NCBI RefSeq assembly: GCF_029867415.1
Contig: NW_026706179.1
Coordinates: forward strand, 124,001 to 188,000
From: Vicia villosa
Lineage: Eukaryota > Streptophyta > Magnoliopsida > Fabales > Fabaceae
Reading direction: 5' to 3'
Length of the DNA stretch: 64,000 nucleotides
In this document: positions 37,098 through 48,484 of the stretch, piece by piece
Position numbering within the stretch: position 1 is the first letter of the stretch
Layout: each line of letters begins with the position of its first letter
Position numbers and translations under genes: made by a program
Notes under the pieces: model-generated
Database searches by the model: none
What the model was told of the DNA's origin: nothing
What the model saw: the letters and a program-made list of their open reading frames with translations, nothing else

Positions 37098-38312
37098 TCA
37101 ATCTCTGATGTAAACCTTTGGTGAAGGCGATTTTTGAATCAAAATGTCCACTATTCCATCTGGTATCGATGAAATTTGTTTCTTTTCTACCCTGAGTGAC
37201 TTCAAGTTACACAACGAAGGGAGCTCAAACAATAAATTCGGAACTAAGGAAAGAACCTAAACAAACAAACAAGTATCAGGATTTTTTTATTTCAAGTCAT
37301 ATTTTTGATAAAATTTATAAATATAATACAAGAAGCAAGCATATTAGAAAAACTCGGGTCATTGTAAGTGTAAAGTGAAAAGGAGATTTTTTCGCCCCTA
37401 AAGTACCTGAAGAGCAGTTGAAGAGATGATCAACGATTCCATATTAGCAAGTTCAAACAGCCAGTCGAGTAGAATCAATGAAGTCTCCGATGATTTCCAA
37501 AATTCTATTATATCAATACTTACTCGTTTGATAGAAGAGAGATTGCTCTTACTCCAAGAGAGTTTCTCAACAGGAATACCACTAAAAACAAAGGTACAAA
37601 GATTTGGAGCAGATAGCTCGATTCCGAAATAGGTTTTAGGCGCATAATGAACCATGTATATATATAAATTGACAAGCTCAGTACTTGAAACGCAAAGGTT
37701 TTGGTTGTCCACAACTTCACAATACACAATATTCAAACTTTTCAAACGGGTTAACTTTGAAAAGGGATCGACATGACCATCATTGCCAACCGAAAATGCA
37801 AAATGCCATAGACCCAAGCTGGTTAATACTGGCATATCCAAAGAACTAGGAAACAATATGGTCGTACCGTAAACCGTAGGATGACTAACATAAAGATCAA
37901 GATATGTTAAAGTGCGACATGACAATAAACAAGTCGGAAAGTGTTGAATATCACATGTAACACCGATATCTAATCGTTGGACAATGTGTGAAACTGCATA
38001 TTTTAGAATTGTTTCGAGCAGGGAAGGCTCCATGACTTTATGGTGGCGGAATTCTAGATTGTGCAGTTCGGTTGAGTTATCGCGAAGAGACAAGATTTGA
38101 GACACAAATTCGGTGAAAATCTCGACAGTAGTGAATTGTGAAGAAATTAATTTAAGAGTGGGAATATACTTCCAGAGATCGATCCATCTTGGGGAGAGAA
38201 TACAAGTGTGAATAGCTTGTTTGGTGTTCAAGAAAGAGAGTATGTGAAGCAATAGAGCATCAGGCAAAGCACTGAGCCTGTCTTTGTTATGAATATGATT
38301 TTCTGTCTTCAT
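37098..38312 (-). CDS. F-box/FBD-LRR protein, copy 3 (intact)
   Basis: Exon 1 is 38312-37407 and exon 2 is 37256-37098, joined by a GT-AG intron, giving about 354 residues. The start (MKTENHIHNKDRLSALPDA) differs from the Lys-rich leaders of copies 1, 2 and 4. The F-box is at about residues 11-50, then leucine-rich segments (LLSCRTLTYLDLYVS, LTRLKSLNIVYC) and a VYIRD end. It is the most diverged of the complete copies (for example LHNLEFRHHKVMEPSL) and lies in the opposite orientation with its own, unrelated upstream sequence. Presumed SCF substrate receptor; target unknown. Confidence 0.88.
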
Positions 38313-38769
38313 GATTATAAGAGGAAAATAGAAAAATACCTTGGGAAGCTACATGCTATAGGGTTGTAAAATGAGAGTGCTGATTTGAAGGTGAATGAAT
38401 GATCGATGGATTTTTCTCATAGAAACTCTCGGATGCTACCACTGTTTCATCTTACTCATTCATGTTTCCATCCACAAACCCTAACTTGTTAGTAATAATT
38501 TGTGTATATTTTGTTGAACAAATCAAAATTCAAAATATAAACGTGGAAGGGACCTTAAAAATAACTTATTAAAATATTTTTGTTGTTGTTGATAAAGATT
38601 TATTAAAAATGATTTTAGTTTTTGTAATAAAAAGAATGACTTTAGATTTATATTATTAAAAGTATTTTTATGTAAACTTACTATAAATTAGTAAAATTTA
38701 TTTAAAGCTTATTTGTTACAAATTAAAACGGAAATTTTGGTATTTCGTAATTCACCATATCCACCATAT
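38313..38769 (-). promoter_or_regulatory. Upstream region of F-box copy 3
   Basis: AT-rich sequence unlike the shared promoters of copies 1 and 4. No defined promoter element can be assigned with confidence. Confidence 0.35.
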
Positions 38770-41540
38770 CTATAATACACCGACAGACGCTACTTATGTC
38801 CTAGGTGAGGTCATCCCTAGCATTAAATACCTCCTGATTAAATGATTTAGGTTGTCTTACAAGAATGTTTAGTATCATGATAGAGTTTGACATCCTATAG
38901 AACCATGTTATGTAGCCGTCTGCATAAGCTCAATGTACATGAGCAAACACCCTGCAATAGTCCGTTGGTACCAAATGGCTCTAGAAATTCTCAAGTATCA
39001 CATCAAGATCTTTGAGGTAGATGGTGTAACACCTCGAAAATCTAGATTAACTATTTAATTAATTTGGCGTGAATATATGAGTCCTTATGAAGTCTTGACG
39101 TTCTAATGATGATATTTGTTGTTTTGATGATGAGATATGATGTTTCGATGATTTTTGGTGGTGCATAGGTGTGATGAGAATTAATGAGAATTAGGAGTAT
39201 TTTATAATAATTAGAGTAATTAGTTGAGATTATTTTAATTAAATAAATAGAATAATAGTTAGGTAGAGATAATAAGGGCGAGATAGTCAATTCAAGGGGA
39301 TTAAGTGAAACAAAAGTGAACTTAAAGTCTAGGGTTTGGGAGAACTTAAAGGCTTTGTAGAACGCGAAGAACGTGAGAGAGAGGAGAGCTAGGGCTTGGG
39401 AGAACTTAAAGGCTTTGTAGAACGCGAAGAGAATCTTGATACCGAGCTTCAATCTAAGGTAAGGGGAGTTTATCCTAATTATTATATTTGGCCTAAGTGT
39501 TAGATAATTGTTGGATTGATTTTGGGGTTTGGAGTTATGATGGATTGTTGATGATATGAAGGATATTGATGATTTAAAGGTGCGAGTTGGCAATAAAATG
39601 ATACTCATAATGTATATATAATACATTGATTTGTGATTATGTGATGAAATACTGAGTTTAAAATATGTTTTAGGACTTGTAATGTGAAGAAATCGCAAGA
39701 ATTTGGACTGATTTAGTATGGAAAAATGCATCAGGAAATCCCTGATCGTCCAGATTCGCCGGGCGAATCGATCATGTATATTGTCGGGCGAGTCGATTGA
39801 ATTAGATTTCATCGGGAGAATGGTGTAGGCGAGGGTAGGTGTTGGCTACTGACTTGTTTCACCAAATGAAAGAAGAGGCTCGCCGGGCAAAAGGCTTGAA
39901 AAATTTGAGAGGTTGGCTACTGCCTTCATTCGTCGGGCGAAGGAGGAGGCTCATCGGGCGAATGGTGCCTGAAATGGAATTTTTATAAAAGTCGTAACTT
40001 GAGTTTCCGGATTCTGTTTGATACGTTGTTCAAAGTGTAAGAGAGCTAATGAAATGATCTATATAGTGGTGGAATAAAATTAACCGTAGGATATGGTTTC
40101 TAGTCATTTTTCTATGATGAAATGATGATACCTTGTGTTGAACAATAGCGAGTATGTTTCCTATTATGAGAATTGAATTAACCTTATCTTGTTGTTACTT
40201 GGCTTGTATGCTATGATGTTTTGATGTTGTTGTGATGATATATGTGTTATGAAGTATGTGATGATGAATGTGTAGAAATGTGATGAACATGATGAATAAT
40301 GATATATTTTGACTAGCAGTGGTCGTGTTTTACATTGTGTTGCGCATCATGCATTCATATAAATTGTAGGACTTTTGTCCAGTGAAGTTGTAGGGTATTA
40401 TCCGGTGATGTTAGGACGTTTGGTCCAGTGATGACCTCAATCCCATAGTGTGGATTGAGTGCAACTTGTGATGTGCTCTGGTTCCAAGTGAGAATCGATC
40501 CTATCGGTGGGGATCTTTGAAGATAAGGATGACTAAGTCATCAGTGATGTTCTTGGTACCACATGCATGAGTCGTATGAAGTTGCATTTCATTATTCTTG
40601 ACTTTGCACAATATTTGGAAATTAAGTGAGGTGTATGATTTTAATTCTTGAATTGTGACGAGTTGATTCCTGAGTTGGGGTGGTTTGATGTAAAGCGTAA
40701 CTAATTGTTGATTATACCGTGGACGTAATAGATGATGCTTTGTTGTTGTGCCTATGCTATGACTACTATATCTATTACTTATGCTTTTTATAATGATTGC
40801 GATTTACCCACCCTTTCTGTTTGAATGTTACCTCCATGTGGATAACGCGCAGATAATCAAGAATAGTACGTTGAAGCTTAGAGGATAGCTTTTGTTATTT
40901 TGAGGATTCCGATTTCTTTTATGAATTTGTATTTTTCCATGGTGTTATAACACATGAAGTATGATGGATCTATTGATGTTGAACTACTCTTCATGGTGTT
41001 GATTGGTTCACGAAGAAGTTATAAGAATTGTTTATTCCGCTGTGAAGTTCGAATTAGTTTGACTTAGGAAATTAAAGACGTTATTTATAATTAAGTGTTA
41101 TGCAACTCGTGTTACGGAAAAGGGCTATTTGTTATATGAAGCTTATTATTAAGATGTGACACCCATGTAGTATTGTGTTTGTTTTTCGTTAAAATTATAT
41201 GCAAAAATGTATGTGGGTTAGAAGGGTGTTATAGATGGTGGGAGGAGCGGACTCTAAGGAGTGTGTTGAAATAATCTGCAAATACCAAAAATGGCGCATC
41301 ACTCGTTTAGGAAGATAGTGATACATCAATCCCTGAACCACATGCCAGCCATCTAGAGTATAATAAAAAAAGGTCCAGCTGACGTGTCTTGCGGTTACCG
41401 ATGTATGCGGAAAAAACAATGTCATTTGCTACATGAAAGTCAAGATGCACCTATAATGGCTCAATACCCTGACTCCCTATCAATGGGGCAAAGGCGGAAA
41501 CATATTGCCAATCCTTAGTGTAGTTAGGCACATGTTCCCA
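38770..41540 (-). pseudogene. Plant mobile domain (PMD) pseudogene fragment, split by a solo LTR
   Basis: On the minus strand, 41425-41239 reads GWHVVQGLMYHYLPKRVMRH then FWYLQ, like the LPERVLRQFGYVQ core of plant mobile domain (aminotransferase-like) proteins. Across the LTR insertion, 39019-38770 continues with YADGYITWFYRMSN, like the family's YMEWYYRVSHP, with scattered stops. PMD genes are both host silencing factors (MAIN/MAIL1) and passengers of plant transposons; which applies here cannot be told. Only a fragment remains. Confidence 0.6.
39025..41233. mobile_element. Gypsy-type solo LTR (2209 bp), TSD GATGG
   Basis: The start TGTAACACCTCG and end AGAAGGGTGTTATA (final CA mutated to TA) are flanked by GATGG at 39020-39024 and 41234-41238. 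It contains a local tandem duplication near 39325-39430 (AACTTAAAGGCTTTGTAGAA twice) and GC-rich repeats built on CGTCGGGCGA-like units at 39760-39960. A 253-codon minus-strand frame at 39051-39812 is antisense to LTR sequence and has no known motif. Confidence 0.88.
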
Positions 41541-43561
41541 CCTATAGATATGAGAGTTAGCTATAAAATAATAGAAATAATAGAACTTTATTGCTTTTAT
41601 TTAATTATTTGAATGATTTAAATTGTTTTCTATGATTATAAAGAGTTATTTGGTATTGCGGGATTTATGAGATTTTTATATAATATAATAATAGAATAAT
41701 AACAAAATAATAGAAAATATTAAAATGATAAGTTGTGGGGTGAAAAGTAGCATTTTAGTAAAATTGGTGGACTAATGCGAGAGGTGTTAATATTTGAGGG
41801 AAAGTTGTGAATTAAGCAAAATTATTATTAGGTTAAATATATAGAAAGAGTGAGGGAGCCAAACTTCCCGTCCATGAAAGTTTTGGAAGTTGGAGAAAGA
41901 GGCAAGGAACCTATGAAGCTCTTGAAGGGAAATAATACCATAATCAAACCTTGATTAGGTGTTGAAAAGTTAAGATAAGAAAGGGGGAATTACTTGAATA
42001 TATGTGTTAATTGCATGAAGGGTAGAGAAGGATCCTCACCCTCCTCTAGGTTTTTCTCCATTCTTGTGTATTATGATTTATTCAGTGTGATTATGTGTAA
42101 TCCAAGTTAATTTCTATGTTTGATGTATAAATTTGTGCTCAGAGTATTGTTGTATTTTGCACATGATATGTTAATGTGAATCTGAATGTTGTTGTTACCA
42201 TTGATATGTTTTGATTTCATGAACATAACCTTAAATTCATGATTAATTGATGAAATTGGATGTTAATGAGCGTATATGTTATATTTTATTAATAGTATAA
42301 TATGTATCTATTATTTTCTATTCAATTTGGGTGTTTGGGGGTCAAAATCAGAGCTTGGAATGAGCTATATGGTTGAAATGCAGTTTTTGCCTTCTACGAC
42401 AGTGTAACGGTCGTCACAAGCGTTATAGGCATGTCGTCATATCCTAGGCATGCTGATGGTCGTCAGCATGATAAAGGTGATACCGTTATGGTCTCCAGGT
42501 GATGACAGGCTAGATGACGGTCGTTAGAGTTGTCAAGTGCTGTTTTGGGGCGTTTGGTCCATTTTTCGATGTTGTTTTTCTCGTGAATCGTTCGAGCGTA
42601 GTTGACAAATTTAATTGATTAAGATGGAATATTGTGATGGGTTAAATAATAATTGAATTAATTATATAATAATAAGAGGTGGCTCATAATTATGTATATT
42701 GTGTTGTGATGTAGTTGATATAATTATGTACAGTGAATATAATTATATGTGTTGGTGTGATAGTGTGTAATTTAAAGTGGAAACTATTTTGAGTTCCTTA
42801 TGGCATGTTGTATATGATTAGCAGTGGAACGATAAGTTTTGTTGCGTTATATGTATGTCAATCATCATAAATGTTAGTATTGAAATAGGCGAGTCACGGG
42901 TTCAGAAGTGAGGACCAATGTTAAGTATGTATTTTAGAAGTGGGGGCCCGAGGTTTAGAAGTGGGGACCCGATTCGAATAAGAAACCATTATTGAGTTGT
43001 TAAGATCAGTAAGAAACCTCAGATGTCATAATTATTACCATATGCATTGAGTCGAGTTGTGAGTTACATTGCATACATAAAGGCATCGTGAATTGGTTTT
43101 ATTTGTTGTATTATGAATTGTGTATTGGATGAATGTGATGAATATGCTACCCTTGCATTCTTTTACACCATTAATATATTTGAGCGTGTTCTCACCCATT
43201 TGTAATTTGTTTTGTGTTGTGTTGTGCAATATTGTACATATACTTAGGAGGAGTAAATGTTGCTGTGAGTTGAAAGATGACTATGAAGCTCTCTTCATTT
43301 TTTTTATTATTGTTTTACCATCGTTTTAGTCTGCAACATCGGAGAATGAGTCGTGTAACTTATTTGAGTTAATGTTTTGGATTATGTTATTTGAATTAAA
43401 TATTTCAGTTTGAAGAGATAAATTAGAATATGTGTTAATTGATAAGTTCTTCTACAAGCTTTTAAAATTATTTGAAAATAATAAACATGTTTTGTTTGAA
43501 TAACATCCTACAACGAATATTTAATTCTTTTATATTAAGAGTTGAGGTTTAGGGTATTACA
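41541..43561. repeat. LTR-like repeat, related to 62030-63080
   Basis: It ends TTTAGGGTATTACA. The section 42040-42450 aligns with 62165-62560 (for example CATGAACATAA-CTTAA, CAAAATCAGAGCTTGGAATGAGCT against GAAATCAGAGCTTTGAATGAGCT, and repeated CGTCA motifs). It lies inside or next to the PMD relic. The left boundary and any duplication could not be fixed. Confidence 0.5.
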
Positions 43562-43682
43562 TGGGTAATCAGTTTTTTTAGTTGAAAATCCAACCCATCA
43601 CCACAAGACATTACATTGTCATATCACATATTTTCTAGTTTTGAACAGAGCTCTAGCGTGCTATGTAGGAATCGATTTCTGA

Positions 43683-46452
43683 CACTACACCAAAAATGAC
43701 TTTTGGCAGCACCCCTAAGACAGCGCTTTTTCTGAAAAGCGCTGCCATAAGTAAGAATTAAAAAATGCGGAAATTGGCTACAATAAAAGGGCTGGTAAAG
43801 ACCACCCTTTAGAGAGCGCTTTCTCGAAAGCGCTGGTAAAGACCACTCTTAAGAAAGCGCTTCTTAAAAGCGCTGGTAAAGACCCCCCTTTAGAGAGCGC
43901 TGGTAAAGGCCAAGCTTAAGAAAGCGCTTATTAAAAAGCGATGGTAAAGGCCATATTAACAAAGCGCTTTTACAAAAGCGCTGGCATAGGTAATTAATTT
44001 CTAAAAAACAAAATTCCTAAAATAATTAGAAAGAGCTTATATGAACAATTAACAATCAAAAACCCTTAATTTTGTCAGTACGGCCTTCTTCTCAAACTCT
44101 CCTTCTCGTTAAACTTCTTCTCAAAAATCTTTCAGCATCTTCTCATCGTCTTCTGCTCGTCGCTTGTTCGTCTCTGGGCTTTTGTTATCGTCGTCTTCTT
44201 CTCATCGTCTTCGGCTCTTTGCTTGTTCTCATCGTCTTCTTCTCAACGGCTTCTGCTCGTCGCTTGTTCAACTCTGGGCTTTTGTTCAAGAAGCGATTAA
44301 TCGAGAGACACATACAGGTAAAGGTTTTTTCTCTTTGTATGGAAAGTTTAAGATGCTGTAATTGTGGCTGAAAGTTTAAGGTTCTTTCTTCTCAATTGCG
44401 CTTATTTAACTCACTGAGTCAATTTAGTTTGAAAGTTCAGATTCTGTTTAAGTTACAATGAGATTGATTTGAGTTTGATAGATTTTTTTGAAAAACAAAA
44501 ATTGTAGCTGAAGTGAGTACATGGAATGTCATTTTTGATTATTGGTGTTTAAGATGCTACAATTGTTGATATGCACTCATACATCCGGTAATATTCACTC
44601 ATCCGATATATTATTTAATTAGTCGAACAATTTATTTACACATTTCAATGAAAATAATCTAATGTTTATTATGTTTTTATTTAAGGTTGTTGTATGATAG
44701 AGTGTTGCGCGTGATTGCATTGTCAAACAGATCCCGTTTCGTGTCTTCCGCCCATTGCAGCGGAATGACAATTGCTACGGAACCGGAATCAGTTAGACAA
44801 CGCTTAGTCGATAGATTCATGTCCACCGACAATACAGAAAGTCTGATTCTTTGGGCGTATAATACCCGGCCAGTAGGGTTAGTTTCTCATTCTTGGTTCA
44901 TCTAATCTTTGTTTCTTTTGCATAGCAAAATCTTCATATAACCTATTGTTTTAATATATAGAGCACACTGGTTGTTGCTTGCTATCAACCCTATAAGAGA
45001 AGTGGTATATTTTCTGAATTCGGTAGATGGTGAGTGGACCAATTATCCGGCTATGAAGGCAATGATTGATACGTAAGTGGGATCGTTCTAAATATTAGTG
45101 TATATTTATATATTTAATTATTTGTGAGAATGATCTAAATATATGCTTTTATATTTTTGTTAGATCAATACAAGTGTTCCGAAGTCAACGAGACGCACAA
45201 GTATCCCGGACTAAATCAAACAACATTACTTGGATCAAAGTGCAGGTACATTAATTTTCACAATTTTGCTTATAATATTTATGCTACTTGATAAAACAAG
45301 ACAACTATAAAATCTTATTTGTTTTTCTATGTAGTGTCCGATACAACAAAACAGTTCAGATTGCAGATACTATGTTTTGAGGTTTATGAAAGAAATCCTT
45401 CAAACGAATCAATTAGAGATTCCAATCACGGTATGGATTTATAACTTAATTAGATAACTTCTTATAATTTATTACATTTAACTAAATCATTCATATTATG
45501 TTTTTGTTCTGTAGTACTTTGACGACTTCTATGTTGTTTCTTACACGAGACTTAAGTTGGAAGAAATCAAAGAGGATTTGTGTCAATTTTATATTCATCA
45601 GCTATTCATGTAGGATTTGTGTCGATTTGAAGTATAATATTATAGTACTCTAAGATGGTTACTAACTTTGTTCATACTGTTGCCAATATTTGAAGTATAA
45701 TATTGTTGATGTTACTGATTTAGTTTGTTTGACATGAGTTAGTTACATGTGAAACTTTCTGTATTCATACTTTACATGATTTAGTTTGTTTGACAGGAAC
45801 TATAATGATGTATATATATAATTTTGGATATTATAATGGTATTATATTAGTATATATAAATTGTTCTACCTATGGTTGAAAATATATCGTCGAAAATATA
45901 TTACAGGTCGAAAATATTACAGGTTGAAAGTATATTACAGGTCGAAAATATTACAGGTCGAACTGGGAGGCTGAAATTACAGGTTGCACTTTAAAATACC
46001 TCATTTAGCAACGACAGCGCTTTTAAAAAACGCTCTTAAAGGGCCACCTACTAAAGCGCTTTATTACTAAAAGCGCTGCCTAAGATTAAAAAAAAGGCAT
46101 AAAAAATAAAAAATAAAACGCAACCTACGAAAGCGCTTTTGGAAAAGCGCTCTTATAGGGGGGCTACCAGAGCGCTTTTCTGGAAAAGAGCTCTTATAAG
46201 GGGGCTACCAGAGCGCTTTTCTGGAAAAAGCGCTCTTATAAGGAGGGGGGCTACCAGAGCGCTTTTATGGAAAAAGCGCTCTTATAGGGGGAGCTACCAG
46301 AGCGATTTTCTGGAAAAAGCGCTCTTATAGAGGGCTACCAGAGCGCTTTCAAAAGCGCTTCCGTTACCTACGGCAGCACAGGCTTTGGCAGCGCTTTAAA
46401 GCGCTTTAGTAGCCCAAAAAAAGCGCTTTTAAAGCCCTTCCGCGTTGTAGTG
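43683..46452. mobile_element. Complete CACTA transposon (2770 bp), TSD TGA
   Basis: Termini are CACTACACCAAAAATGAC at 43683 and CGCGTTGTAGTG ending at 46452, with TGA duplicated at 43680-43682 and 46453-46455. Both subterminal regions are packed with AGCGCTTTT...AAAAGCGCT palindromes, the expected transposase-binding repeats; the right side has about five tandem units of roughly 48 bp at 46130-46345. It encodes no TNP2 transposase but carries a spliced Ulp1-like peptidase fragment, so it must be mobilised in trans. Confidence 0.9.
44686..45613 (+). CDS. Ulp1-like (C48) peptidase fragment inside CACTA element
   Basis: Five exons with clean GT-AG introns can be read: 44686-44877, 44962-45072, 45164-45245, 45335-45430 and 45515-45613 (stop TAG). 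The joined frame gives TRPVGAHWLLLAINPIREVV around the catalytic His, then CPIQQNSSDCRYYVLRFMKE around the catalytic Gln and Cys, and ends in KEDLCQFYIHQLFM. This is the C-terminal half of a SUMO-protease-like domain. The position that is usually the catalytic Asp reads Asn (VYFLNS), and the usual Gly after the Cys is Arg, so activity is doubtful. The first exon starts at a splice acceptor (TTATTTAAG); upstream exons are not recognised, so the gene is 5'-incomplete. Ulp1-like genes are known passengers of plant Mutator and CACTA elements. Confidence 0.72.
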
Positions 46453-47297
46453 TGATTCTTAAAAATTTGAAAGAATAAATTTTAAACTCCTAAATAAAAA
46501 TTATATAATATGCAAATTGATCAATATTATAACAATGGATTATACAATATAAAATATTTTGTAAGTTTATTTTATAAATAAATTAGAATATTAAATTGAT
46601 CTATTATAGAATAAAATTAAATCTTTAATGATGCCTTAAAAAATAAAATAAAATATATTTAAATGTATTTAGGCGCCACAAATATTATAAAATATGCGAA
46701 AAAAATTATTTCACCTAAAATCTAAAAGTATAATTTCAAAAAGAATAGATCAATCTATTTCTCATTAAATATTCAATAGAGATTTTCAATTTTTTAAGTA
46801 AAATTTTCTATCAATCAAATAAATACACATTATCATCTTATTTATAACCAAAAGTCCTCATAATTAAAAATAAATTTGTATTATCATTTAAAAATAAATT
46901 TATAAAAAATGTATTTAGACTCAAATTTTAGAACATGTCATGTGAAACTAAAAAAGTGAACAAATCTCAAATTCAATTAATGACTATTATTTTCATATTT
47001 CACAAAATTATTTTTATTCGTAGAAATAAAAAGTAATATAATCTTCAAATTCAAATTAATCAATATTTTCAAATTGAATTTTAAGTGTATATTTGATATA
47101 AAGGTTTTTATAACTCTATTCCTTAAATAATAATAATATAATCACAAAAATTTAATCTTTCCAAATTTGAAAACATTCCAAATTATTTTAGACCAAAATA
47201 TATTCGAATAACAAATTGGTTTAGGGTCTGTGAAAGTTCATCGATCATTCATCACTCTCAATTCACAAACAAGGTATTCTCCTATTTTCATCTAATA
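46453..47297 (+). promoter_or_regulatory. Upstream region of F-box copy 4
   Basis: Positions 46628-47297 are homologous to the region upstream of copy 1 (24123-24847), with small indels. Both end in AACAAGGTATTCTCC shortly before the ATG, suggesting a shared transcription start and perhaps a 5' UTR splice site. Confidence 0.55.
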
Positions 47298-48484
47298 ATG
47301 GTGAAAAAAAAGAAAAAAAACCTTATGAAGAACAAAGATAGGATCAGTGATTTGCCAGATGCTCTTTTGCTTCACATACTCTCTTTTTTGAACATCAAAC
47401 AAGCTATTCACACTTGTATTCTCTCCCCAAGATGGAAGAATCTCTGGAAGTATATTCCCACTCTTACATTAACTTCTTCACAATTCACCACTGTCGAGAT
47501 TTTCACCAAATTCGTTACTCGGATCTTGTCTCTTCGCGATATCTCAACGGATCTTCACACTCTAAGATTTCACCCTAGTAATGTCATGAAGCCTAGACTA
47601 CTCGAAACAATTCTAAATTACGCAGTTTCACACAAAGTTCAACAATTAGATGTCAAAGTTACATGTGATATTCAATACTTCCCGACTTGTTTATTATCAT
47701 GTCGCACATTAACCTCTCTTGATCTTAGTTTTAGTCATCCCATCGTTTATAATACGACCATATTATTTCCTATTTCTTTGAATTTGCCACTATTAACCCG
47801 CTTGGATCTATCACACTTTTCCTTTAGGGCTGGCAATGATGGTTGTGTTGATCCATTTTTAGCATTTACAAATTTGAAAAGTTTGAAAATTGTGAATTGT
47901 AAAGTTGCGGGTGCGCAAAACCTTTGCATTTCAAGTATCAAACTTCTCAATTTAGATATATACATGCGTCATTATGTTCGCGAAACATACTTTGGAATCA
48001 AACTATATGCTCCAAGTCTTTGTAATTTTAATTTTAGTGGTATTCCGGTTCAGAAACTCTGTTGGGACAAGAGCAATCTCTCTTCTATCAAACAAGTAAG
48101 TATTGATATAATACAATTTTGTATATCAAAGGGGGCTTCATTAGTTCTAATTAAATGGCTGAATGAACTTGCTAATATGGAATCGTTGACTATCTCTTCA
48201 ACCGCTCTAAAGGTACTTTGGGGTGGAAAAAAAACTCCTTCTTCCGTTTACACTTATAATGACAAGAGTTTTTTTTTTTCTTTCAGTTTACACTTATAAG
48301 ATCCTAATACTTTTTGTTTGTTTAGGTACTTTCCTTAGTTCCGAATTTATCGGTTGAGCTCCGTTCGTTGTGTAACTTGAAGTCACTCAGGATAGAAAAA
48401 AAAGAAATTTCATGGATACCAGATAAAATAGTGGAAGTTTTGATTCAAAACTCACCTTCACCACAGGTTTATATCATAGATTGA
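47298..48484 (+). CDS. F-box/FBD-LRR protein, copy 4 (intact)
   Basis: Exons are 47298-48212 and 48326-48484 with a GT-AG intron, giving about 357 residues. The leader MVKKKKKNLMKNKDRISDLP matches copy 1; the F-box is at about residues 16-55, followed by leucine-rich segments (LLSCRTLTSLDLSFS, FTNLKSLKIVNC) and the VYIID end. It keeps a sense codon (TGT) where copy 1 has the premature TGA. If the intron is retained, the frame closes at 48299 (333 residues). Presumed SCF substrate receptor; target unknown. Its promoter is duplicated with that of copy 1. Confidence 0.88.

Noticed and set aside
39051..39812. 253-codon minus-strand frame
   Set aside because: Lies wholly inside the solo LTR at 39025-41233, antisense and low in complexity (Ile, Ser, Asn, Tyr rich); no family motif.
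46139..46330. Repetitive 63-codon frame (ALIRGLPERF-like units)
   Set aside because: Translation of CACTA subterminal repeats.
43683..46452. Regularly spaced GCGCTTTT repeats considered as a CRISPR-like array
   Set aside because: Plant nuclear DNA, variable spacing, palindromic units at both ends of a transposon with clear CACTA termini and TGA duplications.
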